From assembly GCF_001316245.1 (NCBI RefSeq), contig NZ_BBDM01000002.1, positions 186,001-250,000 on the forward strand: 64,000 nt of DNA. Direction: 5' to 3'. The notes beneath the pieces are model-generated. The model worked only from the letters and a program-made list of their open reading frames with translations, did no database searches and was not told where the DNA came from. This document shows positions 48,981-58,923 of this stretch, piece after piece; position 1 is the stretch's first letter; every line of letters begins with the position of its first letter. The translations under genes were made by a program, and so were the position numbers. This DNA comes from Vulcanisaeta sp. JCM 14467 (GTDB lineage: Archaea > Thermoproteota > Thermoprotei > Thermoproteales > Thermocladiaceae).

Positions 48981-50365
48981 TTACGTAGTCAGGCACGAAT
49001 AACCTACCGTCCCCCTACCCATGACCTCACCAATGACCATCGGTTGAACACCCTCAATACCCCTCAAATCATTAATTATTGAGTCAACGACATCCTTACC
49101 CGCCACAATCGCTATTGCACCATTTGTGCCCGCGGTGGCGTCAGTGATTATATAATGCTCAGCCGCAAACCTAGCAACCTCTGGCGATAATAATGGTATG
49201 CTATGCAGTGCAATGTCGACGTTAGCCTGTTCCGCAAGCTCCTTAAACACGAATATACCTGGCCCAGATATGTCTATCGTAGCCGCTATATGCTCATCCT
49301 CCCTAAAGGACTCGTCAAGCTCCGGCAGGTACTTATTTATCACCCTGGCTATCTCGATGTTCGGTCTCGAGAGGGTGTCCATTATTTCTATTTTCAGTTT
49401 CTCAAGATCATCAATGCTCATTACATTGTGTTCAAACTCCTCCATTATCGATTCATCAACATGCGCTGTCAAGTACGTTGAGATTACGGAGAGTTCTCCA
49501 AAGGGCCTTGTGACCAATATCTTGAAGCCAGCCCTAATATTATCGTAAAACATTGGTGGCTCCTTATCAAGCAAGCCAACAACTGTTGCACCCATTAATA
49601 AGTAATTGACCCTTGGCTGCGGGACATCAGCAATTAGTTTAAAACCCCACCTACCACTGAATTCCCTGAATCTCCTTAACAATTCCTCCTAAGCCCATCA
49701 ATGGGCGCGTCGTAGACCGGGTATATGGTTACGTCCTTGTAGACCCCCTTAATGAATAGATCATTCAGCGCATTACTCACGGCAGTAGCCACCTGCCTAT
49801 AACTGCCTGGGTCCTCCGTCGGGTCTATTATTTGTATCGTGTCATTATTAGCCAATAAATACTCATTACCCACCTTCGTACTTATGAAATCAACCAACGC
49901 AAACTCCGCCTTCTCCCTAGTCGAAACTATTGAATGCCCCTTACCAATCCTAACCCTAACGCTTGAACTCCCCAACCTCCTATAGAGACTTATTATGGAA
50001 TTGGCAAATTCTCTCGGTGATGCTGCACGTGATTGATGAACCTGAAGCAATAGTAATGCTACGGATGGGTTGATCCTCTCAAGCTCATCCCTACTCACGC
50101 CACTACCATCCACGCCGTATATCCTCCTATTCAGGGAGTAATTACCATCACTCCTTAACACCGCAACATCCTCCCTATGCTGTATCTCAAGGTTTAGCTT
50201 ACTCATTTCATTACTTATGAGTGAGAGGGCTGGGTATAACGTGTCGTAAAGGTCAACCTTAACCGAACAGCCAATGGCGAGTGACAATAGATTGATGCCA
50301 AGGTCCAGGTACTTATCTAACCTCTCCCTAAACCTACCAATCCTATCCTCCCTCACGGTAATCAC
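48981..50365 (-). CDS. SelD-like (AIR synthase/selenophosphate synthetase-related) enzyme (two indels)
   Basis: Two ORFs join by one G near 49679 (AGGAATTG to AGGGAATTG, giving [14 protein letters not shown]) into about 460 residues. IGCSVKVD near residues 31-38 keeps the Cys and Lys spacing of the SelD active site. [30 protein letters not shown] matches the metal-binding N-terminal AIRS part. [17 protein letters not shown] and [15 protein letters not shown] match the linker and C-terminal AIRS domain. A G lost near 49012 would extend it as [16 protein letters not shown] into the acylphosphatase frame. Likely an ATP-dependent phosphoryl-transfer enzyme of the selenophosphate synthetase-related group; the substrate is unknown. 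TusA-like genes flank it. Confidence 0.7.
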
Positions 50366-50649
50366 CGCTTCCTAACCACAATCCTCCAGTAACCACCCTC
50401 CTGCCTAACCTCGAGAACCTCATGACCAAGCTTCCTAACCGCCGCCGGAACATTATCACAACTCGCCGGGTTGTCAACCAGTACCTCCATTATTGACCCA
50501 CTTTTCAACTCCTTAATCACCTTAAGCGTAAATACCTGCGGGTATGGGCAGGCATAGCCCCTGGCATCCAGTAAATACTTATTATCGCCTATCCTCCTTA
50601 CCATACCATTCTCCGTCCCCATAAATCCCACGGCGATAACCCACGTCAT
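50362..50649 (-). CDS. TusA/YedF-like sulfur (or selenium) carrier
   Basis: An intact 95-residue protein with LLDARGYACPYPQV, the TusA-fold motif with its carrier Cys34, and the second-half strand VLVDNPASCDNVPAAVRKLG. Its stop overlaps the SelD-like start by four bases, so the two are translationally coupled. In bacteria the TusA-fold YedF is linked to SelD, which fits this context. Starts at residues 10 or 16 are also possible. Confidence 0.8.
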   Translation of the reverse strand: MTWVIAVGFMGTENGMVRRIGDNKYLLDARGYACPYPQVFTLKVIKELKSGSIMEVLVDNPASCDNVPAAVRKLGHEVLEVRQEGGYWRIVVRKR

Positions 50650-50724
50650 GGCTTAATATAGCTTAGATCAGTGCTCTTTTTGCACAGATAACTATTTATT
50701 TAAATTCAAATAAATATAAATGAA

Positions 50725-51159
50725 TCAAAGAGACACGGACTTATCGCACCACTCAAGCAACTCAACGTACTTACCAATCATAACCAACTCATCAACCACA
50801 TCCAGGAAATCCCCCAAACCAACCTTAATACCAGCCAACTCAAAGGGCTGGGTGCAGACGTAGACCCTGACATTACCGATTTCCTTAGCCTGCCTAATCA
50901 TTTCATACCACCTGTAAAACCTACCACCCTTAATGGCATCATTATAACCACGAACAACACCGCCAGCCAATTCGCTTAATACCGAATCACTATTGTAACC
51001 ACCAATCTTATCGGCATAACCCCTAAGGAATGCAAAGGATGCCGACTGGGTTGCGTATATCGCGACTTCATGCCCCATACTGACCGCGCCAAGGGTTATT
51101 GTTCCCAGCGTGATTAGGCGATCCAGGGTTGAGCTGGTGATTAGTATCAGTATTCTCAT
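50725..51159 (-). CDS. DsrE/DsrF-like protein
   Basis: The 144-residue intact protein starts MRILILITSSTLDRLITLG, continues VSMGHEVAIYATQSASFAFL, and has VRVYVCTQPFELAGI with a Cys at the DsrE/TusD active position. These proteins relay persulfide sulfur. It is the first gene of the leftward TusA/SelD-like cluster, 76 bases upstream of the second TusA. Confidence 0.75.
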   Translation of the reverse strand: MRILILITSSTLDRLITLGTITLGAVSMGHEVAIYATQSASFAFLRGYADKIGGYNSDSVLSELAGGVVRGYNDAIKGGRFYRWYEMIRQAKEIGNVRVYVCTQPFELAGIKVGLGDFLDVVDELVMIGKYVELLEWCDKSVSL

Positions 51160-51275
51160 GGCACTTATTACCCTGGTAATTCAAGTTAAAATTGCATAAG
51201 GAATGATGCATTTTCTGCATGGGAATAAGGAAAAGTCACTTTAATTATTTTAAACATGCTAACCTCTAATAATGC

Positions 51276-51374
51276 TCACTCCTTAGCCTGCACCTCCTGC
51301 TTATTCTCGCCCTCAGTCTTTGTCTCTTCCTCCTTACCCTTCTTCTTCGTCATGTATGGACTTGGCATGCACAT
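51276..51374 (-). CDS. Very small charged protein (32 residues)
   Basis: ATG 51374 (or ATG 51368) opens MCMPSPYMTKKKGKEEETKT...EVQAKE, ending at TGA 51276-51278. TTTATTAATAAC lies about 25-30 bases upstream, a good promoter with nothing else to serve. Half the residues are Lys or Glu. Too short for most gene callers. No family recognised. Confidence 0.45.
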   Translation of the reverse strand: MCMPSPYMTKKKGKEEETKTEGENKQEVQAKE

Positions 51375-51535
51375 AATTGATCATTGCCATAGAAATGCAG
51401 TTATTAATAAATATTTCTATTTAAATTTATTTAAATATATTCAAATGAATTGACAATATCAATTATCCTTAAACTTCGTAATGAAGCCCTCTTAATCAAT
51501 ATATGTAATGCCCAATGGCGTATTTAGCTAAAGGC
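51375..51535. other. AT-rich intergenic region
   Basis: Contains the A-box for the small gene at 51276-51374 and runs of TTTAAAT; no other gene or sRNA seen. Confidence 0.35.
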
Positions 51536-52375
51536 TTAACCAAACCTAATACTCTCAAGGATCCTAATCTCCTCCTCACTCAACCTCCAACCAGCGGCAC
51601 CTAGGTTCTCCCTAACGTGGTCAGGGTTTGAAGCCCTCGGTATTGGGAATACATTCTCATGCTTACTAATTATCCAATTAAGCACCACCTGGGCCACAGT
51701 CTTAGGCCCATGATTCCTAGCAATAACCTCAAGGGCATCCCTCGGGAACTCCCTAATGAGCCTCCCATGACCGAGTGGGTAGTAGGCTATCACGGCCATA
51801 CCGTTCTTCTTGGCGTAGGGTATTATGTCGGCCTCAATCCTCCTATCCATTAGGCTGTAGGGCATTTGTATTGATGCGACCTCATACTTCTTAAGGGCGC
51901 CCTGTGCCTCAATGACCTGGTTAAGGCTGAAGTTACTAAGGCCGATGAACCTTATCAACCCATTATCGACTAGGTACTCCATGGCCCTCATGGTCTCCGT
52001 AATCGGCACCCTCCTATTCGGGAAGTGTATTTGGTATAGGTCTATGTACTTAACACCAAGCCTGGCAAGGCTCCTCTTCGTAGCCTTAATAACAGCCTCA
52101 TACCTCAAATGGGTCGGCCAAACCTTCGTCGCTATGAACAACTCCTCCCTATCAAAACCCCTAATAGCCTCACCAACCAGAGGCTCAGACCCGTAAATCT
52201 CGGCAGTATCAATGAAGTTTATACCGCCTCAAGACCAACCCTCAACGCCCTAAGCCTCCTATCATAGCCAGGCTTATGCTAGTCTCGATAGTATTATCCA
52301 GGCTGGGTCGTAGTACGTGCCCATGCCGATTACCGAGACCTTGACCCCGGTCTTGCCGAATGCCCTGTATTCCAC
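51536..52375 (-). CDS. Aldo-keto reductase (two or three indels)
   Basis: The C-terminal 200 residues are intact: LGVKYIDLYQIHFPNR, GLIRFIGLSNFSLNQV, NWIISKHENVFPIPRAS and ...LSEEEIRILESIRFG. Upstream, in other frames, the N-terminus reads EYRAFGKTGVKVSVIGMGTY, then YDRRLRALRVGLEAGINFIDTAEIYGSEPLVGEAI with the catalytic Asp and Tyr. Breaks fall near 52225 and 52285. The GTG at 52375 gives about 280 residues, a normal AKR length. It reduces aldehydes or ketones with NAD(P)H. Confidence 0.85.
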
Positions 52376-52436
52376 GGGTATTGGCGTTGTTGATGCCCTA
52401 TTAACCTTATTCCTGAATTAAGGGCATATGCAATAA

Positions 52437-52485
52437 TCAGGTACCCCAGGATCGATCACCAGTCACATGGCATGTCACTCATCAC
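52437..52485 (-). ncRNA. C/D box sRNA
   Basis: Reading leftward: C box GTGATGA (52485-52479), 12-nt guide GTGACATGCCAT, weak D' GTGA, spacer CTG, weak C' GTGATCG, 12-nt guide ATCCTGGGGTAC and D box CTGA (52440-52437). The 49-nt geometry equals the sRNAs at 16.2 and 25.7 kb. AAGTATTTAAGCC (52510-52522) is an A-box about 28-30 bases before the C box. Targets not identified. Confidence 0.75.
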
Positions 52486-52572
52486 CCAGCGTAATGTCGA
52501 TCCTTGGCTTAAATACTTAACTTGGGCATTGCTTCGTTGGGTTTATAAGCAGATTGCTTATACCTAAGTAAC

Positions 52573-52974
52573 GTGAGTATTAGTAGTAGGGATTTGGTTG
52601 CTAAGAAGATGGCTCAATTGATCAGGGCTGGGGCCACGTTGACGAGCTACACATGCCCAGTGTGCGGCACGCCACTGCTTAGGTTGAAGACTGGTGAGTA
52701 TTACTGTGCTAATTGTGATAGGCCCGTGGTAATTGTTAGGTCTGATGCTGAGGAGAAGGAGGTTATGATTAGGTATGGGCTCATGGACATTAGGGACACG
52801 CTCTATGAGAGGCTCGTCATGATTAATAATGAGCTTAAGGAGACTAAGGACATTGATAGGATTAATGAGTTGGTTAGGTCCATGGTACTCATACTAGAGG
52901 CCTACGATAAAATAACTCAAATAATAAACCAGGGCTCACCGAAGACTGAGATGACTAAGGCTAAGGAGAAATAG
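52573..52974 (+). CDS. Sjogren's/scleroderma autoantigen 1 (p27) family zinc protein
   Basis: An intact 133-residue protein with a zinc knuckle, TCPVCGTPLLRLKTGEYYCANC (C-x2-C...C-x2-C), flanked by DLVAKKMAQLIRAGATL, as in archaeal SSSCA1-family proteins. The rest is helical. Cellular role unknown. GTG start follows TTTATAAGC by about 28 bases. It overlaps the aPelota end by 14 bases. Confidence 0.85.
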   Translation: MSISSRDLVAKKMAQLIRAGATLTSYTCPVCGTPLLRLKTGEYYCANCDRPVVIVRSDAEEKEVMIRYGLMDIRDTLYERLVMINNELKETKDIDRINELVRSMVLILEAYDKITQIINQGSPKTEMTKAKEK

Positions 52975-54007
52975 GGAACCTAAGTAGTGCCGCCACGCCG
53001 CCAATACTCCTAAGTCTCTCACCACCCTCAATACTTGATGGTACAATGATTAGGTTTGCCCTAGTCCTCAGTGCCATGCTTATTAAATCCCTCATTTCAA
53101 TACCCCTTTCCTTATACGTCTCATCAAGGACAACCAACGTCTCCACAGCACCGAACTCAAGGGCCTTCCTAACCTCATCAATACCCACGGCAACAAGGCC
53201 ATTACCCATGCCCAACCTATTGAATACTTCATCCACGTATTCCTGCCCAAGGTCGATGTTCAACTTCCTAAGAACGCCAACACCAACCCTCTCAAACTCA
53301 TAAACGCCTGCTAACCCACCCTCACCCTGCTCATGGTAAATAATTGGCAAGCCTAATTTACCCAGTTCCTCATTAATGACCTCCCTAGCCATGGAGAGGG
53401 TCATGTGATTACCAACCACGATTATGTGCGTGGGCCTCCTACTCTGGACCCACTGCCTGACCTGGGTGAGCACGCTCCTAAGTGACCTCTTGAACCTATC
53501 CAGCGAGTCCTCACCCTCCTTACCACCACTTTGAATCGGTATTGTACCGAGCAACTCCCTACCAAACCTACGAATGTGGGCAACAGCCACCTCCTCCATG
53601 GACACTGAAACCAACAACACACTCACCGATGCACCGCTGAACATTTCCAGGACCTTACTAACGAACTCCCTATCAACCCCATTCGGCTTAACCAACCTAT
53701 ACTCAAGCCCGTAGGCAAGCTCCATGGTGTGGTGACTACCCTTAGCACCCTCAAACCACTCAGGGACCTCAATGAGAATGCCCCTAACCCTAAGCGTACC
53801 CCTAAAGGCATGGTACTCAAGACCCTCAACCCTAAGACCGACATAAATCCTAACCCTCTCACCCCTACCACCCTCCCTCGCCCTAAACTCCCTGACAGTC
53901 CACCCGTAAATGACGTCGCCAGGATCGATCAGTAAGTAAACGACGTATAGGTCATCCTCACCCTCAACCACGAAGTCGAGGAAATCCCTACCAAAGTTAA
54001 GCTTCAC
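52961..54007 (-). CDS. pelA: Protein pelota homologue (aPelota/Dom34)
   Basis: The intact 348-residue protein matches archaeal pelota. It has an N-terminal Sm-like domain (DLYVVYLLIDPGDVIYGWTVRE), a central eRF1 domain 2 without GGQ (RPTHIIVVGNHMTLSMAREV) and a C-terminal eRF1 domain 3 (ETLVVLDETYKERG, ANLIIVPSSIEGGERL, GGVAALLRFP). It releases stalled ribosomes with aEF1A and ABCE1. Confidence 0.92.
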   Translation of the reverse strand: MKLNFGRDFLDFVVEGEDDLYVVYLLIDPGDVIYGWTVREFRAREGGRGERVRIYVGLRVEGLEYHAFRGTLRVRGILIEVPEWFEGAKGSHHTMELAYGLEYRLVKPNGVDREFVSKVLEMFSGASVSVLLVSVSMEEVAVAHIRRFGRELLGTIPIQSGGKEGEDSLDRFKRSLRSVLTQVRQWVQSRRPTHIIVVGNHMTLSMAREVINEELGKLGLPIIYHEQGEGGLAGVYEFERVGVGVLRKLNIDLGQEYVDEVFNRLGMGNGLVAVGIDEVRKALEFGAVETLVVLDETYKERGIEMRDLISMALRTRANLIIVPSSIEGGERLRSIGGVAALLRFPISP

Positions 54008-54042
54008 AAAATGCGGTGAAAGGCAGGTGGGAAAATAAACCC

Positions 54043-54588
54043 TTAGGTCCCAGCGGACTCTCCCTGCCTCTCCTTAGCCTTCTTTTCCTCGAGCTTCCTC
54101 AACGTTATTCCGCGCATGGCCGCTGCGTACCAAAGGACCTTCCACACGTCTGGACCCCTATCGCCATACTCCATGGCGAACTTCCTAGCCAACTCCAGCA
54201 ACTCATTGGCTTCCTCAAGCGTCAACTCATCCTTATCAATAAGCTCAAGCAACCTCTTCTTCTCAGCCTCGGTGAATGGGTTCGTGGCCATGTTGACCAT
54301 GCTACGTAGCACTGACTTCACGAAGCTAACATCCCTACTATCGAGAATACCCCTAAAGCCTAGGAACTCCGTGAGGAACTCATTCTGCCCAGTAATTATG
54401 TTTACCAACCTATTAAACCTCTCGTCAACGTAATTCTTTAGCTCATTAAATCTCTGGTCTATTTGTTGGAACCTCATGTCAATCTCCTTAAACTTGCCGC
54501 CAAGCCAATAAAGCGAAGTACCCAGAATAACGACAATCGTGACTATAGGCCCAACAATACCAAGTATCAGCGAGACATCCATCACCAT
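54043..54588 (-). CDS. Membrane-anchored coiled-coil protein
   Basis: The intact 181-residue protein has one N-terminal membrane helix (ILGIVGPIVTIVVILGTSLYW). A heptad-patterned coiled coil follows (KEIDMRFQQIDQRFNELKNYVDERFNRL), and the C-terminus is helical. This layout is common in an uncharacterised crenarchaeal family. Function unknown. It lies 36 bases from aPelota on the same strand. Confidence 0.6.
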   Translation of the reverse strand: MVMDVSLILGIVGPIVTIVVILGTSLYWLGGKFKEIDMRFQQIDQRFNELKNYVDERFNRLVNIITGQNEFLTEFLGFRGILDSRDVSFVKSVLRSMVNMATNPFTEAEKKRLLELIDKDELTLEEANELLELARKFAMEYGDRGPDVWKVLWYAAAMRGITLRKLEEKKAKERQGESAGT

Positions 54589-54665
54589 AAGTTATTGTTA
54601 GGTATTAATATACCTTATGCCGTGCTTCGTAAGGAATTGCTTATAAATAGGATGTCTATCCTATC

Positions 54666-55896
54666 ATGATTATGGAACTCGAGAGATGGAGTAAGGTTCA
54701 CACACTGGTTTTCACGGTGTTCTCGGTAAGCGCCGCGATTGAGGCTTACATCTACTCAATAGCCTACATCGCAACCAACTGGTTCTCAGTGCCCAGGTAC
54801 TTAATAGCCCTATTATCAGTATGGCCACCACTGTGGCTGCTACTCGGTGGCGCATTAATGGGACCCATCTCGGACGTGGTTGGTAGGAGAAGGAGCCTTT
54901 ATTTGTCATTGCTAATGTACATAGTCGGCTCCATGGGGCTAATACTCAGCGCGAATTACGTAATCCTCCTAACCTCAATAGCCGTACTAATGCTCGCTGT
55001 CGGTGGTGAGTATAATACGGTCATGATATCGGCCCACGAGTACTTCCCTAGCAGGTTAGGAGTAGGATTGTTTACTTAGTGCTCAATTTCACGAACCTCG
55101 GCGGTGCCATTGCAGCGGCCCTGGCGCTAATTAACGTGACATCCATAACCCTCCAGAAGTTGGCCCTTGGGCTGACGATGCTCATAATAGTGCCAATACT
55201 CTACCTACTCAGGTCATTAATCCCAGAATCACCGCACTGGCTCAGGGCCAGGAGGCTCATGAGGGGTGATTCAGGGCTTGATTTAGTGGATAAGGCCAGT
55301 GTTGTGAGGTTACCACCACTGCCCGTTAGGGTTGTTATTGGTGGCCTAATTGGTTGGTCATACACAGCCGGCTTCACGCTTATTGTGCTGACCTTCGGGC
55401 CTTACTACTTCCCAAGCCTAACCAACTGGCTCATACTCACCTTCTCGCTGGCCTCATTCGTCTCTGGCATTGCCGTGAGCATGCTCGCCGATTTCCTCAG
55501 TAGGAAGTCACTACTACTCGCCTCATCACTTGGTCCCTAGCTACCTCGGTGCTAATGCCGTCATTAATTAATGAATTGGTAAAGTCCCAATACCTATTCT
55601 GGGCGCTCTTCATACTATTCTCAATAATGGTTAACACGTACTTCCTAACCGAAGACACACTGAAGTCCGAGTACTGGGTCACCAGGCGTAGAGGCTCTTA
55701 CACCGCGGCCGTCAGAGTCGCGTCGCTCGGCGGTTCTATACCCGTGATATTCCTATCATCCTACCTACCAGTGGGTATGTACCTCACGCTAGCCGCAGTG
55801 ATATTCGGGATTGGCTTCGTAGCATCACTTGCCTGGTACGTAATCGGTCCAGAGACTGGTAGGGGCATTGGGATTACTGCGTGGGATTATGAGTAA
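54666..55896 (+). CDS. MFS transporter (two indels)
   Basis: Three ORFs form one major-facilitator protein of about 410 residues. The 2-3 loop motif GALMGPISDVVGRRRSLYLS is clear, as is the central LIPESPHWLRARRLMRGD, typical of sugar-porter-like MFS, and a second SMLADFLSRKSLLL loop. Breaks lie near 55070 and 55540. Substrate unknown. It overlaps the PfkB kinase start by 8 bases, hinting that a sugar or nucleoside is imported and then phosphorylated. Confidence 0.85.
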
Positions 55897-56793
55897 TCAT
55901 AAGTTCGACCTCATTGTAATCTCGGACTGCGTGCTGGATATTTACTACAGGGTCGAGAAATTACCAATAGGCATTGGCGACATTGCCGTATCAAACATAA
56001 TCGCCACATCACCAGGTGGTGCGTGTGCCACAGCCGTCGTGGCCCGTAAGCTCGGCCTTAACGTGGCCGTCATTGATAAGGTGGGTGATGATGATTTCTC
56101 CGACATTTTGGTTAAGCACCTCAATGATGGTAGTATATACACGGGATTTATGAGGAGGGTTCACGGCACAGTAACGATATCTAACAACATCATCGGTAAT
56201 AACGGCCATGCCTTCCTGGGCTACTTAGGTGTTGGTAAAGATTTAACCATCAATGAGGTTAACGAGGAGGTGATTAAAAGGTCGAGGGCCATATACATCG
56301 GTGGCTTCTACGCATCCTTCTCGAGAAGTATCATTAACACGTTTACCGAGGTGATTAGGATGGCGCACAAGCACTCAATCCCAGTGTTCCTAGATGTCGG
56401 ACCTGCCATTGGCAATAATGAATTAATTATAGACCTGATTAAACAGTCGAATACGGTATTCATGAATGAGGAGGAGGTGAGGAGACTATTTAATGACATA
56501 TCGATCCTAACCAAGTTAGCGAGGGACAACAATGTCAACGCTGTGGTTAAGCTAGGAGATAGGGGCGCCGTATTGGTGTATAACGGCAACGTAGCCACTG
56601 CAAACCATACAACGTGAATAACGTAATCACGACAATAGGCGCCGGCGACGCATTCAACGCAGCATACATAGCGGGACTCCTACATGGTCTAGACCCACTA
56701 AGCTCATGCGACCTCGGTAACAGGATTGCATCCATAAGGATCCAGTACCTAACGCCAATCGAGTTACCTAACCTTGAGGGATTCATTATGTGA
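55889..56793 (+). CDS. PfkB-family sugar/nucleoside kinase (one indel)
   Basis: From ATG 55889 (MSNHKFDLIVISDCVLDIYY) the protein shows the PfkB glycine-rich signature SPGGACATAVVARKLGL. After one A restored near 56604 (ANHTT to AKPYNV) it shows the catalytic TTIGAGDAFNAAYIAGLL. About 300 residues, ending FEGFIM-like at 56793. It phosphorylates a sugar or nucleoside with ATP. The start lies within the MFS stop (ATGAGTAA), so the two are coupled. Confidence 0.85.
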
Positions 56794-56914
56794 TAATGCC
56801 GTTATTAATTAGTAAAGACTTGATATTAATCATGACTTATATCATGTAATACTTCACGCATATAACTGGACTTAGTAATAACTCCTGTAAAGACACAATA
56901 CCTATGAGGTCATC

Positions 56915-57138
56915 GTGAGGGTAATATCACACGGCCAAGGACTTTATGGGTATGAAACACCGAGTGGTGAATCTGTATGGATCTGCATATACTGTTAAGC
57001 GACACTTACCCAATATGTAGTGGTAAGCATAAGCTTGTGCGTGATGAGGAGAATGGTAAGGTCTATATCTATGACCAGGGCGGTAATAGGCTTGGCACGA
57101 TAAGCCTGAAGAATGTTGGCAAATTGAGGAGGGTTTGA
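56915..57138 (+). CDS. Small zinc-finger protein (one indel)
   Basis: GTG 56915 opens MRVISHGQGLYGYETPSGES and reaches WICIYC before a stop. Restoring one T near 56995 (TGTTAAG to TGTTTAAG) gives CIYCLSDTYPICSGKHKLVRD and a clean end ...NVGKLRRV at 57138, 74 residues. The C-x2-C...C-x3-H spacing suits a zinc finger. Without repair only a 53-codon ORF from 56977 is seen. It converges on the DsrE-like gene. No family recognised. Confidence 0.5.
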
Positions 57139-57166
57139 GTAGTGTTGGGGGTTGATTGTTTCGGTT

Positions 57167-57499
57167 TTAAAATACCAGGACTTGATAACCATTGTTTATG
57201 TAGTACGCCACCCTGTCGCCGGCTGGGTTTAGTTTGAGCCCTATCTTCGTTAGTTGTTGGTCAATGCCCTTGTTCCTGGCGTAGTTAATGCACGCGCTAT
57301 CAATTGCGCCTGCCTTCAACAACTTCTCGAAGTTCTCCTTGGCAGGTCCCTCGAGCCTGAGTAATCTTTCCTGGGCTGGCCCCCAGAAGATGACCTTGAA
57401 GTCCTCATACCTATTTGTCCCAACTGTGTTTGCCGCCATTGTTAATGCCAGGTCCATCTTTATGTCGTCACTCATTATTAAGAAGACTACCTTCGCCAT
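57167..57499 (-). CDS. DsrE-like protein
   Basis: The intact 110-residue protein starts MAKVVFLIMSDDIKMDLALTMA, then FKVIFWGPAQERLL, and ends with a helix-strand pattern like DsrE/DsrF-family members. A single Cys (SACINYAR) lies at the usual active position region. It may relay sulfur. It is separate from the cluster at 48-51 kb. Confidence 0.7.
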   Translation of the reverse strand: MAKVVFLIMSDDIKMDLALTMAANTVGTNRYEDFKVIFWGPAQERLLRLEGPAKENFEKLLKAGAIDSACINYARNKGIDQQLTKIGLKLNPAGDRVAYYINNGYQVLVF

Positions 57500-57611
57500 C
57501 GTCTCCCTTAACGCTCTGCTTGATTTATGTGCATTTCGCGCCTGCTAATTGCACACTAAATTCTTATTAAACGCGATTGGTTTAAAAAGCATTAGGGTAG
57601 CCCTAACGTTA

Positions 57612-58859
57612 ATGACCCAGGTGGAGAAAAGTAGGGATAGAGTGACAATACTTGGATTAACATCAATTGGTCACTTCATAAATGATGGCAACATGTGGTT
57701 AATACCAGGCATAATACTACCGGTACTCAACCAAATGGGCGTTAACTACGCAATAATAGGCCTACTTTCAGCCTATACGCCGCAATCTCCGCAATAGCAA
57801 GCCCACTGGTCCCACTCAGCATTAAGTGGCTTGGCGGGCACATGAAGGCCATGGCCCTGGGCATGTTCCTATGGGCATTCGCTATTGGGCTTGCCTCAAT
57901 AGGCTTCCTAATCCATAACCTATACTTGGTCTACGTAGGCGTGGTGCTAGCTGGAGTCGGGGCAGCTACTATCACCCAATTGGTAGTGCATTATTGTCAG
58001 CTACGTATGGTGGGACGGCAGGCTCGGCACTTGGTATTAATGGAGCCTTTGGAAGTCTCGGCAGGACGCTTTACCCACTTATTGGTTCGGTTCTTGTTTT
58101 CGCGGGCACTGTAAGTGCCGTCTTTAACCTATGGATATTGGCATTTGTGACGTTTGTCGTGGGCATTGCAGTGTTATTATACGGTATTTACAAATTCGAT
58201 GTTAAGGCGTATAAGAGGGGTAGTAATAAGGACGACCCACCAAATGCGCCGACAACACTTAAGGCTTCAATAATGTTAATAGTATTATTGTTTATAATAA
58301 CGTTGTTAAGGAATACGGCTGGTCAGGGTATACAGACGTTCCTGGGCATATACATAAATAGGGTGCTCGGGATTAGGTTAAGTATAACCTACGGCGAGGT
58401 ACTATCGATACTACTCGCCTCAGCCATAATAGGTCAGCCAATACTTGGTTGGCTTAGTGATAGGGTTGGTAGGAGGTTCATGGCGTCATTCTCCACGTTC
58501 GCCTTCGCCATACTATTCATAGCCTTCATATACACGGGCAACCTAGTCCTCGCATTCTTCGCCATGCTATTCGTACTCAGTAACTTCCCACTAATCATGG
58601 CAGTACTTGGTGACCTATTCCCAAGAGAACAGGTTAGTTGGGCTACATCGATTGTTTGGAATGGAGCAGTTACCGGAGGTAACGTACTCGGCTCACTACT
58701 AACCGGCTTACTGGCCCAGTACTACGTGCCAATCTACGGCGAGGTTGGTGCCCTGGAGCACGCACTACTGATTGTGTTAATCCTGGCATTCATATCAGGA
58801 GCCTGTGGTTGGCGGTGCCCAAGCCGCCAAAGCGTACTAAGGTACCACTATTTGGATAA
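57612..58859 (+). CDS. MFS transporter (three indels)
   Basis: ATG 57612 follows GGTTTAAAAAGC by about 25 bases. The N-terminus TILGLTSIGHFINDGNMWLIPGIILP and the second-half loop GQPILGWLSDRVGRRFMASFS identify an MFS carrier of about 415 residues. Breaks near 57775, 57975 and 58803 are each fixed by one base; the last gives SGALWLAVPKPPKRTKVPLFG and the stop at 58859. The HF-x-N/H-D-G helix 1 resembles drug or sialate/oxalate-type MFS. Substrate unknown. Confidence 0.82.
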
Positions 58860-58923
58860 GATTGTTAAGCCGATACTTTAATAATACTAATAATACTTAA
58901 GTTTCAGGGGTCATGATGTACTA

